Shown one piece after another: positions 1 to 6,907 of a DNA stretch of 10,451 bases. Origin of the DNA: Acidimicrobiia bacterium (lineage in GTDB: Bacteria; Actinomycetota; Acidimicrobiia; UBA5794; JAOTWH01); contig JAOTWH010000069.1 of the NCBI GenBank assembly GCA_029863035.1, positions 1-10,451 of the forward strand, given 5' to 3'. The position numbers were made by a program, and so were the translations under genes. A model generated the notes under the pieces. The model ran no database searches and was not told the DNA's origin. It was given only the letters and a program-made list of their open reading frames with translations. Each line of letters opens with the position of its first letter. Positions within the stretch are counted from its first letter, which is position 1.

Positions 1-1
1 G

Positions 2-850
2 CTCACCAATACGACCGGCATGACGTACTTCTCGACCTCGGTGTCGGTGGCGCGTCGAGGCACGTCCGTCTCGATCTTCGCGGCCGGACTGTTGTTCGGC
101 CAGGCCATCGGCCCCACCCTGGGAGGCTTTATCGCTTCGGCGGGGGGCTGGCGCATAGCGGAGGTGGCGGCCGGGGTCATCGCCATCGCCATCGCCACCA
201 CACTGGTTGGGATAGGACGGGCGCCGGCAGCGGTCGGCAAGGCCTCACCTTCCGACAAGGCGATGCAGCCCCCTGTGCCCCTTCGGTTCCGGTTGCTGCT
301 TTACATGGTTCCGTTTGCCATGTTCGGCAGCCTCGGTGCTCTGACCCAGACTTTGATTCCGATCATCGGCGACGACGAGCTGAGCCTGTCCACCAGCCGT
401 ATCGGTCTGGCGCTTGGCGTGGGGGGTGTATGCCGACTCATAGGGTCGATCGTGGGTGGACAGGTGGCAGATCGTGTGTCTCGCAAGAGCGCCCTTGTCC
501 CCGGGTTGGTCGCTCATGCCGCCGGCATCGCCCTGTTGGCGACCGGTTCGAGCATCGGTATCTGGTTGACCTCCATCATCGTCATGGGCCTCAGCTCCCT
601 GGGTATCGGGGTCGCCGCCACCATGCTTGCCGACCTGTCACGAGGCTCCCGTGTGGGCAGGCAACTCGGTCCGTTCCGTTTCGTGGGCGACCTTGGGTTG
701 ATCGCGTCACCGGTCGCCTCGGCGTGGCTTTTCCAGAACCACGGAACTGCTGCTGCCGTACTCCCGCTGGCAGCTCTACTTGGCATTACCGCGTTGGCGG
801 TTGCCGTTTTCTTACCTGAGACCCGCTGGCTCGAGAGTGGTCAGGACTGA
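2..850 (+). CDS. MFS transporter, C-terminal part (5' end outside window)
   Basis: This is an inner-membrane major facilitator superfamily transporter; the reading frame is already open at base 2, so the true start lies upstream. The visible 282 residues hold about eight hydrophobic segments (near residues 24-45, 53-72, 97-120, 133-153, 164-182, 185-206, 224-246 and 249-270), matching TM5-TM12 of a 12-TM protein. A polar linker at 73-96 fits the central cytoplasmic loop. The first segment carries GP at 37-38 followed by GG at 41-42, like motif C of drug:H+ antiporters. The GGQVADRVSRKS stretch (152-163) resembles the repeated motif A between TM8 and TM9. The protein ends with the common LPETR-type tail. 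The substrate cannot be read from the sequence; drug or metabolite efflux and uptake of a catabolic substrate are both possible. Its last 10 bases overlap the end of the convergent amidohydrolase gene. Confidence 0.88.
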   Translation, partial: LTNTTGMTYFSTSVSVARRGTSVSIFAAGLLFGQAIGPTLGGFIASAGGWRIAEVAAGVIAIAIATTLVGIGRAPAAVGKASPSDKAMQPPVPLRFRLLLYMVPFAMFGSLGALTQTLIPIIGDDELSLSTSRIGLALGVGGVCRLIGSIVGGQVADRVSRKSALVPGLVAHAAGIALLATGSSIGIWLTSIIVMGLSSLGIGVAATMLADLSRGSRVGRQLGPFRFVGDLGLIASPVASAWLFQNHGTAAAVLPLAALLGITALAVAVFLPETRWLESGQD

Positions 851-1842
851 ATGCCGCTCAGTAGACGCCGGGCGTTGCCGGCCAGTATGAGCTCGCGATC
901 GGCGTCTGCCAGGTCGGGGACCGATCGAACAGTTCCGACTGGGTCGGCATCTCCCATCTCAAATGGATAGTCGCTTCCCATCAGCACATGATCGGCGCCC
1001 ACCTGGCCCACCAAGAAAGACAGCACGTCGGGATCGTGGGTCACCGTATCGAAGTAGAGGTGACGAGCCCACTCCGATGGAGGGCGGGATAGCTGGGTAG
1101 CTGCCAGCTCGGGTTTGGCGAGGTAGGCCTGGTCCATTCTTCCCACTTGATACGGGAGGAAGCCACCGCCATGCACGACACATACCACCAGCCGCGGGAA
1201 TCGCTCGAAGACCCCACCGAAGATCATGTGGGCGATGGCGATGGTGGTTTCGGCCGGCCGGCCAACCGCGTTCGAGAGGAAATACCGACTAAGGCCGCGC
1301 CCCGGCAAGGGATCGAACGGGTGAAGGACAACCAAGCACCGGAGCTCCTCTGCTGCAGACCAGAAACTGTCGAGCTCCTTGAGGTCGAGGTCCTGGCCGT
1401 TGACGGTAGTTGCGATCTGGACACCCACCAGGCCGAGCTCTCGGATCGCGTAATCGAGCTCTTGTGCCGCTCGCTCGGGAGCCTGGAGGGGCACGGTGGC
1501 CAGCCCCATGAATCGATCGGGGTTCCCCCGAACTACAGCGGCGAGGGCTTCGTTGAATGTGCGCGAATAGGCAGTGCCGGTCTCCGCATCGAGTGAGTAC
1601 GCCGTGAGGTCGATCCAGCCCGACAAGATTTCCGCATCTACCCCGGCGCCATCCATGGCCTCGAGGCGGCGGTCGGTGTCGAATAGCTCCGAGCGCAGCG
1701 TCCCCAGGTCCTTACCTCCGACTATCGACGCTGCGATCTCACCGTCTGCCAAGGTGACCTCGACCCCCAACTTCCCCGACGCATCTGCCAGCCGATCGGT
1801 GAACTCCCGGGGTATGAAATGGGCGTGGACGTCAATGCCCAT
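841..1842 (-). CDS. Amidohydrolase family protein (ACMSD-like metal-dependent hydrolase/decarboxylase)
   Basis: This 333-residue protein belongs to the amidohydrolase-2 TIM-barrel group that includes 2-amino-3-carboxymuconate-6-semialdehyde decarboxylase (ACMSD), gamma-resorcylate decarboxylase and similar cytoplasmic enzymes. The metal ligands are visible: H6-A-H8 at the N-terminus, H174 in VVLHPFD, H224 in VVHGGGFLPY and D291 in MGSDYPFEMGD. Their spacing closely follows ACMSD (His9, His11, His177, His228, Asp294). An active mononuclear-metal enzyme is therefore expected, acting on a carboxylated, probably ring-derived substrate; the exact reaction is unknown. The ATG at 1840-1842 is preceded by GGAG, 4 nt away on the minus strand. 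The gene is divergent from the molybdenum hydroxylase and convergent with the MFS gene, so it is likely driven from the 1843-2032 interval. C-C hydrolase, hydratase or decarboxylase activities all remain possible. Confidence 0.88.
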   Translation of the reverse strand: MGIDVHAHFIPREFTDRLADASGKLGVEVTLADGEIAASIVGGKDLGTLRSELFDTDRRLEAMDGAGVDAEILSGWIDLTAYSLDAETGTAYSRTFNEALAAVVRGNPDRFMGLATVPLQAPERAAQELDYAIRELGLVGVQIATTVNGQDLDLKELDSFWSAAEELRCLVVLHPFDPLPGRGLSRYFLSNAVGRPAETTIAIAHMIFGGVFERFPRLVVCVVHGGGFLPYQVGRMDQAYLAKPELAATQLSRPPSEWARHLYFDTVTHDPDVLSFLVGQVGADHVLMGSDYPFEMGDADPVGTVRSVPDLADADRELILAGNARRLLSGIQS

Positions 1843-1927
1843 GAGACTCCATCAGTTTTGGCAGCCAGTTCGGCTGCGGTGGGGCCGACTCTAGGCGGGC
1901 GAGGTTGGACTCAAGGAACCGAAGAAC

Positions 1928-2005
1928 ATGTCGAAGTCGCATCGATTCGATCGTGCCGGGGCAGCCGTCACCACTCCAATACCCCGGGGACACTGGCAGC
2001 AATAG
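1928..2005 (+). other. Possible leader peptide or cut-off N-terminus, in frame with the molybdenum hydroxylase
   Basis: An ATG at 1928 lies 10 nt after AAGGA (1913-1917) and opens a 25-codon frame beginning MSKSHRFDRAGAAV and ending in TAG at 2003-2005. The frame is exactly the one used by the downstream hydroxylase, and after the TAG it stays open into recognisable family sequence. It could be a leader peptide, the N-terminus of a longer protein broken by a nonsense mutation or sequencing error, or chance. Its G/C third-position bias is weaker than in the main gene, which argues for caution. Confidence 0.25.
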
Positions 2006-2022
2006 GATTCCACCCACTCGAC

Positions 2023-2027
2023 GGGAG
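2023..2027 (+). promoter_or_regulatory. Shine-Dalgarno candidate supporting a CTG start at 2033
   Basis: GGGAG at 2023-2027 lies 5 nt upstream of CTG 2033-2035 in the hydroxylase frame. It is the only purine-rich site I see at correct spacing to a possible initiator between the in-frame TAG (2003-2005) and the first recognised family sequence (from about 2072). Confidence 0.35.
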
Positions 2028-2032
2028 CCATA

Positions 2033-4321
2033 CTGCCCGACCAAAACGATCCACCACCGGTATCCCCGGTATCACTGCTCCGGACCGAGGACGATCGCTT
2101 CCTTACCGGAACCGCCCGATATGTCTCAGACCTTTCTTTGTCCGGTGAGGTGCCAGGCGACGTGCTCGATGCAGAGTTCGTTCGTAGTCCATTCGCCCAT
2201 GCCCGGGTTCTCTCCGTCGAAACTTCCGAAGCGCGCAACGCTGTAGGAGTTGTCGCCGTACTCACGCACGGGGATCTTGCCATGGGCGACTTCGGGAGCT
2301 CGTCCCTCCCGGTCGAGTGTGAGGGCATGGATCGGCCGGTGCTGGCACGCGACATCGTGAGGTACGCCGGCGAGGCCGTGGCTCTTGTGGTGGCCTCGGC
2401 CAAGGGCCTGGCAGTCGATGCCGCAGCATCGGTCTGGGTTGATTTCGAGCCCCTCGAGGTGGCGGCCTCGCCCGAGTTCGCCCTGACGGATCAAGTGGTG
2501 CTGCACTCGGCGGCAGGGTCGAACCTCGTTGAGCATTGGGAGTTCGCCACCCCGGGTGAGGCGCCTGTAGTGGACCACGAGATCACAGTCGAGTTGGTAA
2601 ACGGCCGCCTGGTGCCGAATCCAATGGAGACTCTGGCCATCCTCGCCGTGCCCGATGGCCGCCAGCTGACCGTCTACGCGAGTCACCAGCGACCACACGA
2701 GCTCAGGGACGGTCTTGCCGTTCAACTGAATGTTGACCCAAGCGATGTCCGGGTGGTGGTTCCAGATGTCGGCGGGGCATTCGGAATGAAAGGCATGGAC
2801 TTCCCCGAGTACGTGGCCGTTGCGGCAGCCGCCCTGAAGCTCGGGCAGCCAGTGGAATGGGTGCAGACTCGTCGCGAGCACTTCCTCACCGGGACCCACG
2901 GCCGCGGCCAGCTACATCGGGTCACTCTCGGCGGCGACACGGATGGCCGGCTGGCGCGAGCACGATTCGAGATCCTGGCCGACGTGGGCGCCTACCCGCA
3001 CAACGGGGCCCGGGTACCCAGCTTCACCAGATACGTAGCCACCGGGCTCTACGACATTCCGTTTGTGGAAATCGAATCCCGCACGGTGGTCACGAACCTC
3101 GCTCCAACAGGTTCGTACCGGGGCGCCGGCCGCCCCGAGGCCGCCTATGCCATCGAGCGGGCGGTGGATGCTTACGGCCGCTCGCTGAACCTCGACCCGT
3201 TCGAGATTCGGCGCCGCAACGTGATCCGCTCCCTTCCGCACCGATCTCAAACAGGAGCTCTCTACGACAGTGGCGACTACGCGGAAGCGCTCGACCGAGC
3301 CGAGCAGATCATCGACTCAGCGGTGTTCCGCGCCGAACAGGCTGAGCGGCGGACGCGAGGAGAGGACCCGATCGGGCTGGGTGTCGCGGCATTCATCGAA
3401 CGCGCTGGAGGGGCAGTGAACACCGGTGAGTACGCCCGGATCGAGATGCGCCCCGACGCCATGGTCGAGGTGCGCACCGGATCGATGTCGGCTGGGCAGG
3501 GACACGAAACCGTGTGGAAGCAGATCGCCGGTGAAGCGTTCGGCGTCTCGCCCGAGCGGGTTGCTTTCGTAGCGGGCGACACAGCTCTGGTGGCTCGCGG
3601 GACCGGAACGGCGGCGAGTCGATCGACCATGATCGGTGGCTCGGCGGTGTATCGAGTCGCTTCGGACGTGGCAGAAAAGGCCAAAACCGTGGTGGGACGG
3701 CTGCTGGAAGCCGATCCCGGCGATCTCATCATCGGTGATGAGGGCGTGTCGGTGGTGGGCTCTCCTGACAGCCTTCTCGCCTGGCCGGAGCTGGTGGCGA
3801 AGGCGGAGGAGATGGAGTTACCGCTCGTCTCAGAAGAGTGGTACGTCCCTGGTGCACAGACGTTTCCATACGGCGTAGTGGCGGCGGTGGTCGAGGTGGC
3901 TGTCGAGACCGGTGAGGTGCACCTGCGCCGGTTGGTCGCCGTTGATGACTTCGGAAATGTTGTCAACCCGATGATCGTGGAAGGCCAGGTGCACGGTTCG
4001 TTGATGCAAGGCATCGGACAGGCGCTGTACGAGGGGGTGGAATACACAACGGATGGACAGCTCGTGACGTCGTCGTTCATGGACTACGTAGTGCCGGTGG
4101 CTACCGATCACGTGGACCTGCTGATCGAGCGGCTGGTGCACCCGGCCCCCTCCAATGCGCTCGGGGCTAAGGGTGCCGGCGAATCGGGCTGCATCGGAGC
4201 ACCACCTGCCATCGTCAATGCTGTGCTGGATGCGCTGCGACCATGGAATGTCGACGATCTCCAAATGCCGATCACACCGTCCCAGGTGTGGGAGGCGATG
4301 CGCCGCGGCACTTCCATCTGA
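2033..4321 (+). CDS. Xanthine dehydrogenase family protein, molybdopterin-binding (large) subunit, CoxL form II type
   Basis: This is the molybdenum-cofactor catalytic subunit of a xanthine dehydrogenase / aldehyde oxidase / CO-dehydrogenase-like hydroxylase, which hydroxylates an aldehyde or heterocycle carbon with water. With a CTG start at 2033 it has 762 residues, normal for the family. The opening RTEDDRFLTGTARYV (from residue 17) matches the usual N-terminus of the a/b hammerhead domain, and RSPFAHARV follows. The Moco-binding part shows DVGGAFGMKG (245-254) and SYRGAGR (361-367). The latter is the AYRGAGR-type loop of form II proteins, not the AYXCSFR loop of true CO dehydrogenase. GAKGAGESG carries the catalytic glutamate at 717. 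No FAD or 2Fe-2S subunit is adjacent, so electron partners must be encoded elsewhere. The start is uncertain: the first ordinary start codon is TTG 2138, but it would remove about 20 conserved residues and has no ribosome site. The substrate is unknown. Confidence 0.88.
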   Translation: MPDQNDPPPVSPVSLLRTEDDRFLTGTARYVSDLSLSGEVPGDVLDAEFVRSPFAHARVLSVETSEARNAVGVVAVLTHGDLAMGDFGSSSLPVECEGMDRPVLARDIVRYAGEAVALVVASAKGLAVDAAASVWVDFEPLEVAASPEFALTDQVVLHSAAGSNLVEHWEFATPGEAPVVDHEITVELVNGRLVPNPMETLAILAVPDGRQLTVYASHQRPHELRDGLAVQLNVDPSDVRVVVPDVGGAFGMKGMDFPEYVAVAAAALKLGQPVEWVQTRREHFLTGTHGRGQLHRVTLGGDTDGRLARARFEILADVGAYPHNGARVPSFTRYVATGLYDIPFVEIESRTVVTNLAPTGSYRGAGRPEAAYAIERAVDAYGRSLNLDPFEIRRRNVIRSLPHRSQTGALYDSGDYAEALDRAEQIIDSAVFRAEQAERRTRGEDPIGLGVAAFIERAGGAVNTGEYARIEMRPDAMVEVRTGSMSAGQGHETVWKQIAGEAFGVSPERVAFVAGDTALVARGTGTAASRSTMIGGSAVYRVASDVAEKAKTVVGRLLEADPGDLIIGDEGVSVVGSPDSLLAWPELVAKAEEMELPLVSEEWYVPGAQTFPYGVVAAVVEVAVETGEVHLRRLVAVDDFGNVVNPMIVEGQVHGSLMQGIGQALYEGVEYTTDGQLVTSSFMDYVVPVATDHVDLLIERLVHPAPSNALGAKGAGESGCIGAPPAIVNAVLDALRPWNVDDLQMPITPSQVWEAMRRGTSI

Positions 4322-4364
4322 AGGAGCAAGGGCTCGCTGAGATAGGATTGGCGTTCAAGCGTGT

Positions 4365-4370
4365 AAGAGG
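4365..4370 (+). promoter_or_regulatory. Ribosome binding site deciding the pckA start
   Basis: AAGAGG at 4365-4370 sits 8 nt upstream of ATG 4379. An in-frame GTG at 4370 overlaps this site and so is unlikely to be the initiator. Confidence 0.6.
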
Positions 4371-4378
4371 TGGCCCGC

Positions 4379-5974
4379 ATGCCAGATCTGAAAGAGTTGG
4401 CGATCAAGCCGACTGGCGAAGTGTTCTGGGACTCGACCAAGCCGGTGCTATACGAGCACACCATCGCGGCCGGCCTTGGTGAGTTAGCGGCAGACGGTCA
4501 ACTGGTGGTGGATACGGTGCCCTACTCGGGACGAAGCCCCAAGGACAAGTTCATCGTTCGGGAGCCCGATACCGAAAACGAAATCGCCTGGGGCGGATTC
4601 AACCAGCCAATGGAGCCAGAGGTATTCGACCGTCTCTATGGCCGGGTGGCCGACTACCTGTCGAACCGCGACCGGCTCTACGTGCAGGACAACTACGCAG
4701 GAGCCGACCTCAACTACCGACTGGGCGTACGCGTTGTCACCGAGAGTGCGTGGCATGCGCTGTTCGCCAGGAACATGTTCATCTTGCCAGACCATTTTGC
4801 CCATGTCGATGATGAGGCGACGCCGTTCGTCTCTGATTTCAACGTCGTTCATGCTCCGTTTTTCGAGGCGGATCCGGAACGGGACGGGACTCGCAGTGAG
4901 GTCTTCATCTGTGTGAGCTTCGCACGGAAGATCTTGCTCATCGGTGGCACCAAATACGCAGGCGAGGTCAAGAAGTCGGTGTTCTCCGTGATGAACTGGC
5001 TGCTGCCGAAAGCGGGTGCACTCAGCATGCACGCCTCTGCCAGCATCGGCAAAGACCGGCGAGACGTGGCGGTCATCTTCGGTCTTTCCGGCACCGGCAA
5101 GACCACGCTCGCCACCGATCCAGACCGGAACATGATCGGCGATGACGAGATCGGTTGGGGAGAGGACGGCGTCTTCAACATCGAAGGTGGGTCCTATGCG
5201 AAAACGATTCGGCTCAGCCCCGAGGACGAGCCCCTCATCTACGATGCCGCCGCGAGGTACGGATCGATTCTCGAAAACGTGGTCCTGACCCCGCACGAGC
5301 GTCGGCCGGATTACAACGATGGCTCCAAGGCTGAGAACACCCGAACGTCGTACCCGCTCAGCCATCTTCCCAATGTGGAATCGAGCCTCACCGGCCCGCA
5401 CGCCTCGAACATCGTCTACCTGAGCGCCGATGCATTTGGGGTACTACCGCCGATCTCGCGGCTGTCACGTGAACAAGCGATGTACTACCTCATCAGCGGC
5501 TACACATCCAAACTGGCAGGCACCGAACGCGGGGTGGTCGACCCGGAGGCCACTTTCTCAACGTGCTTCGGGGCGCCGTTCCTGCCGCTGCCGGCTTCCT
5601 ACTACGCCAATGTCCTGCGTGACAAGATCGACCAATTCGGAGCCAAGGTGTGGATGATCAACACCGGCTGGAGCGGGGGCCCTCACGGCGTAGGTGAGCG
5701 CATCAGGATCCCCCACACTCGAGCCATGCTGAATGCCGCGCTGGACGGGGATCTCGACGACGCCGAGTACTACATCGACCCCGTGTTCGGTCTCGAGGTC
5801 CCTTCGTGCATCGAGGGCGTTCCGAAGGAGATCCTCAGCCCGCGCGATACCTGGGAGGACGGGGCCGCCTTCGACGCCCAGGCCACCAAACTCGCCGCCA
5901 TGTTCCGCGACAATTTCGCACGGCACGCCGACTCCTTCTCACCCGAGGTGGCAGCGGCGGGCCCACCTGGGTGA
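4379..5974 (+). CDS. pckA: Phosphoenolpyruvate carboxykinase (ATP)
   Basis: ATP-type PEP carboxykinase, a cytoplasmic enzyme that converts oxaloacetate and ATP to PEP, CO2 and ADP for gluconeogenesis. The 531-residue length is typical. Family landmarks are GRSPKDKF (51-58), the metal-binding lysines in AGEVKKSVF (194-202), SMHAS with H218, the Walker A motif GLSGTGKT (235-242), the metal-site aspartates in IGDDEIGW (253-260), ENTR (319-322) and [12 protein letters not shown] (428-439). All core catalytic residues appear present. One deviation is Ile258 where the usual motif reads DDEHGW. The start was placed at ATG 4379 because of AAGAGG 8 nt upstream; GTG 4370 would add three residues. The gene begins 57 bp after the molybdenum hydroxylase on the same strand, with no obvious terminator between, so co-transcription is possible. 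A role in feeding C4 products of catabolism into PEP is an inference. Confidence 0.97.
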   Translation: MPDLKELAIKPTGEVFWDSTKPVLYEHTIAAGLGELAADGQLVVDTVPYSGRSPKDKFIVREPDTENEIAWGGFNQPMEPEVFDRLYGRVADYLSNRDRLYVQDNYAGADLNYRLGVRVVTESAWHALFARNMFILPDHFAHVDDEATPFVSDFNVVHAPFFEADPERDGTRSEVFICVSFARKILLIGGTKYAGEVKKSVFSVMNWLLPKAGALSMHASASIGKDRRDVAVIFGLSGTGKTTLATDPDRNMIGDDEIGWGEDGVFNIEGGSYAKTIRLSPEDEPLIYDAAARYGSILENVVLTPHERRPDYNDGSKAENTRTSYPLSHLPNVESSLTGPHASNIVYLSADAFGVLPPISRLSREQAMYYLISGYTSKLAGTERGVVDPEATFSTCFGAPFLPLPASYYANVLRDKIDQFGAKVWMINTGWSGGPHGVGERIRIPHTRAMLNAALDGDLDDAEYYIDPVFGLEVPSCIEGVPKEILSPRDTWEDGAAFDAQATKLAAMFRDNFARHADSFSPEVAAAGPPG

Positions 5975-6089
5975 TCAGGTCTGCTCTTTCGCTCAGCCGT
6001 GGTGGTCAGCTGGAGTAGCCGTTCGTCGTGCCAGGCGCGTAACGACGAAAGCAGAGTTAGCTTGCGGACCCTGCCAGCCAGGAGAACCC
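5975..6089 (+). promoter_or_regulatory. pckA to LLM-oxidoreductase spacer with an inverted repeat
   Basis: This 115-bp spacer contains a perfect 8-bp inverted repeat, TTCGTCGT (6022-6029) and ACGACGAA (6042-6049), around a 12-nt loop. The right arm region can also pair differently: CGAAAGCAG (6046-6054) complements CTGCT-TTTCG at 5981-5991, with one bulged C. No U-run follows, so it is not a classic intrinsic terminator. It may be an operator, a processing site or an mRNA leader structure. A promoter for the downstream gene may also lie here. Confidence 0.35.
6080..6084 (+). promoter_or_regulatory. Ribosome binding site for the LLM oxidoreductase
   Basis: AGGAG at 6080-6084 is 5 nt before ATG 6090. 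It supports this start over the much longer open frame that runs back into pckA. Confidence 0.65.
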
Positions 6090-6860
6090 ATGCGAATCGC
6101 CGTCCAGATCCACCCCCAGCACGCCGAATGGAACGAGATCACCGATGCGGTGAAACGCGCCGAAGACATGGGCGTCGACATCGTCTACAACTGGGACCAC
6201 TTCTACCCGCTGTACGGCGACGGTGACGGCAAGCATTTCGAGTGCTGGACCATGTTGGCGGCGTGGGCCGAGATGACTGAGCGGGTTGAGATCGGCGCTC
6301 TTGTCACCTGCAACTCCTATCGCAACCCGGAGCTGGTGGCAGACATGGCCCGAACCGTGGATCACATCTCCGATGGACGCCTCATATTGGGCATCGGTTC
6401 TGGCTGGTTCGAGAAGGACTACGACCAGTACGGCTACGAATTCGGTAACGCTCCGGGAAGGCTGAAGCACCTCGATGCCGCCATGCCGCGCATCAAGAGT
6501 CGCCTTGCCAAGCTCAACCCGGCCCCCACCCGCGACATACCCGTGCTAATCGGCGGTGGAGGCGAGAAGGTGACGCTGCGCATCACCTCTGAGCATGCAG
6601 ACATCTGGCACGGCTTCGGCCCAGCAGCGCAGTTCGCCCACAAGAACAAGGTGCTCGACGAATGGTGCACCAAGGTGGGTCGGGACCCCGCATCGATCGA
6701 ACGGTCGGTTGGCGTCCAGCACCCCCGCAACGACCTGAAGAACGCCGATGCCTTCCTCGAAGCGGGGGCAGGACAGATCACGCTTGGCTACGGCGGTCCC
6801 GACTTCAGCATGGGTTCGGTGCCCGATTGGATCAAGTGGCGCGACGGCATCAACGCCTAG
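6090..6860 (+). CDS. LLM class F420-dependent oxidoreductase
   Basis: A 256-residue luciferase-like monooxygenase fold (TIM barrel) protein of the type that uses reduced F420 (or FMN) to reduce or oxidise small molecules in the cytoplasm. Visible features are the N-terminal strand RIAVQIHP, WDHF at 35-38 (the usual xDH active-site segment), LVTCNSYRNP (71-80), the DGRLILGIGSGWFEKDY stretch (95-111) followed by EFG, and the C-terminal PVLIGGGGEK (151-160) with SEHADIWH. This pattern is close to the short actinobacterial F420 LLM proteins of the TIGR03560 kind. It is compact compared with the 280-340 residues of many LLM enzymes, but no core motif seems lost. The substrate is unknown. It lies between pckA and the SnoaL-like gene on the same strand and may share a transcript with the latter, 47 bp downstream. 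F420 rather than FMN use is inferred from family resemblance. Confidence 0.88.
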   Translation: MRIAVQIHPQHAEWNEITDAVKRAEDMGVDIVYNWDHFYPLYGDGDGKHFECWTMLAAWAEMTERVEIGALVTCNSYRNPELVADMARTVDHISDGRLILGIGSGWFEKDYDQYGYEFGNAPGRLKHLDAAMPRIKSRLAKLNPAPTRDIPVLIGGGGEKVTLRITSEHADIWHGFGPAAQFAHKNKVLDEWCTKVGRDPASIERSVGVQHPRNDLKNADAFLEAGAGQITLGYGGPDFSMGSVPDWIKWRDGINA

Positions 6861-6893
6861 GGATTTCGGGTAGATTTCTGAATATCGGTTATT

Positions 6894-6900
6894 GGGGGAG
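6894..6900 (+). promoter_or_regulatory. Ribosome binding site for the SnoaL-like gene
   Basis: GGGGGAG at 6894-6900 lies 7 nt before GTG 6908, making GTG the preferred start over ATG 6917. The surrounding 6861-6893 segment is notably A/T-richer than the rest of the window and could contain a promoter. Confidence 0.55.
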
Positions 6901-6907
6901 ACAACAA

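Larger units (their letters stand above)
1843..2032. promoter_or_regulatory. Divergent intergenic region between amidohydrolase and molybdenum hydroxylase genes
   Basis: About 190 bp separate the two divergent start regions, so promoters for both genes should lie here. I cannot pick convincing -35/-10 pairs by eye. The region holds a short reading frame (1928-2005) in frame with the downstream hydroxylase. A 9-base tandem duplication (CCGGTATC C/A twice, 2057-2074) sits just downstream, inside the hydroxylase coding frame, where it gives PVSPVS. A minus-strand frame through 1832-2044 overlaps the amidohydrolase start by 11 bp, but its translation resembles no family I recognise. Confidence 0.4.

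Noticed and set aside
1832..2044. Minus-strand frame ending inside the amidohydrolase start (possible translationally coupled upstream gene)
   Set aside because: The 11-bp overlap with the amidohydrolase ATG looks operon-like, but the start would be TTG without a ribosome site and the translation matches nothing recognisable.
2057..2074. Tandem 9-base repeat (CCGGTATC twice) as a regulator binding site
   Set aside because: It encodes PVSPVS within the likely hydroxylase coding frame and has only two copies; a small duplication is the simpler reading.
2126..2899. Minus-strand open frame of 257 codons over the start of the molybdenum hydroxylase
   Set aside because: Antisense to conserved family sequence, and it runs through the true gene's N-terminal domain; no protein motif seen.
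3277..4080. Minus-strand open frame of 267 codons across the molybdenum hydroxylase
   Set aside because: Ser/Thr/Pro/Arg-rich shadow translation opposite a conserved enzyme; no domain recognised.
2033..4321. Aerobic carbon monoxide dehydrogenase (CoxL) identity
   Set aside because: The active-site loop reads SYRGAGR, the form II type, and lacks the AYXCSFR motif of genuine CO dehydrogenase.
4484..5401. Long minus-strand open frame (305 codons) across pckA
   Set aside because: It is antisense to an unmistakable pckA; long antisense frames are expected in high-GC coding DNA, and the translation resembles no family.
6022..6049. Inverted repeat as an intrinsic terminator for pckA
   Set aside because: The stem is 8 bp, but no T-run follows the right arm, so classic Rho-independent termination is not supported.
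5733..6089. Long N-terminal extension of the LLM oxidoreductase back into pckA
   Set aside because: The extension overlaps pckA and translates to low-complexity Arg/Pro/Ser sequence; ATG 6090 has a good AGGAG and matches the family N-terminus.
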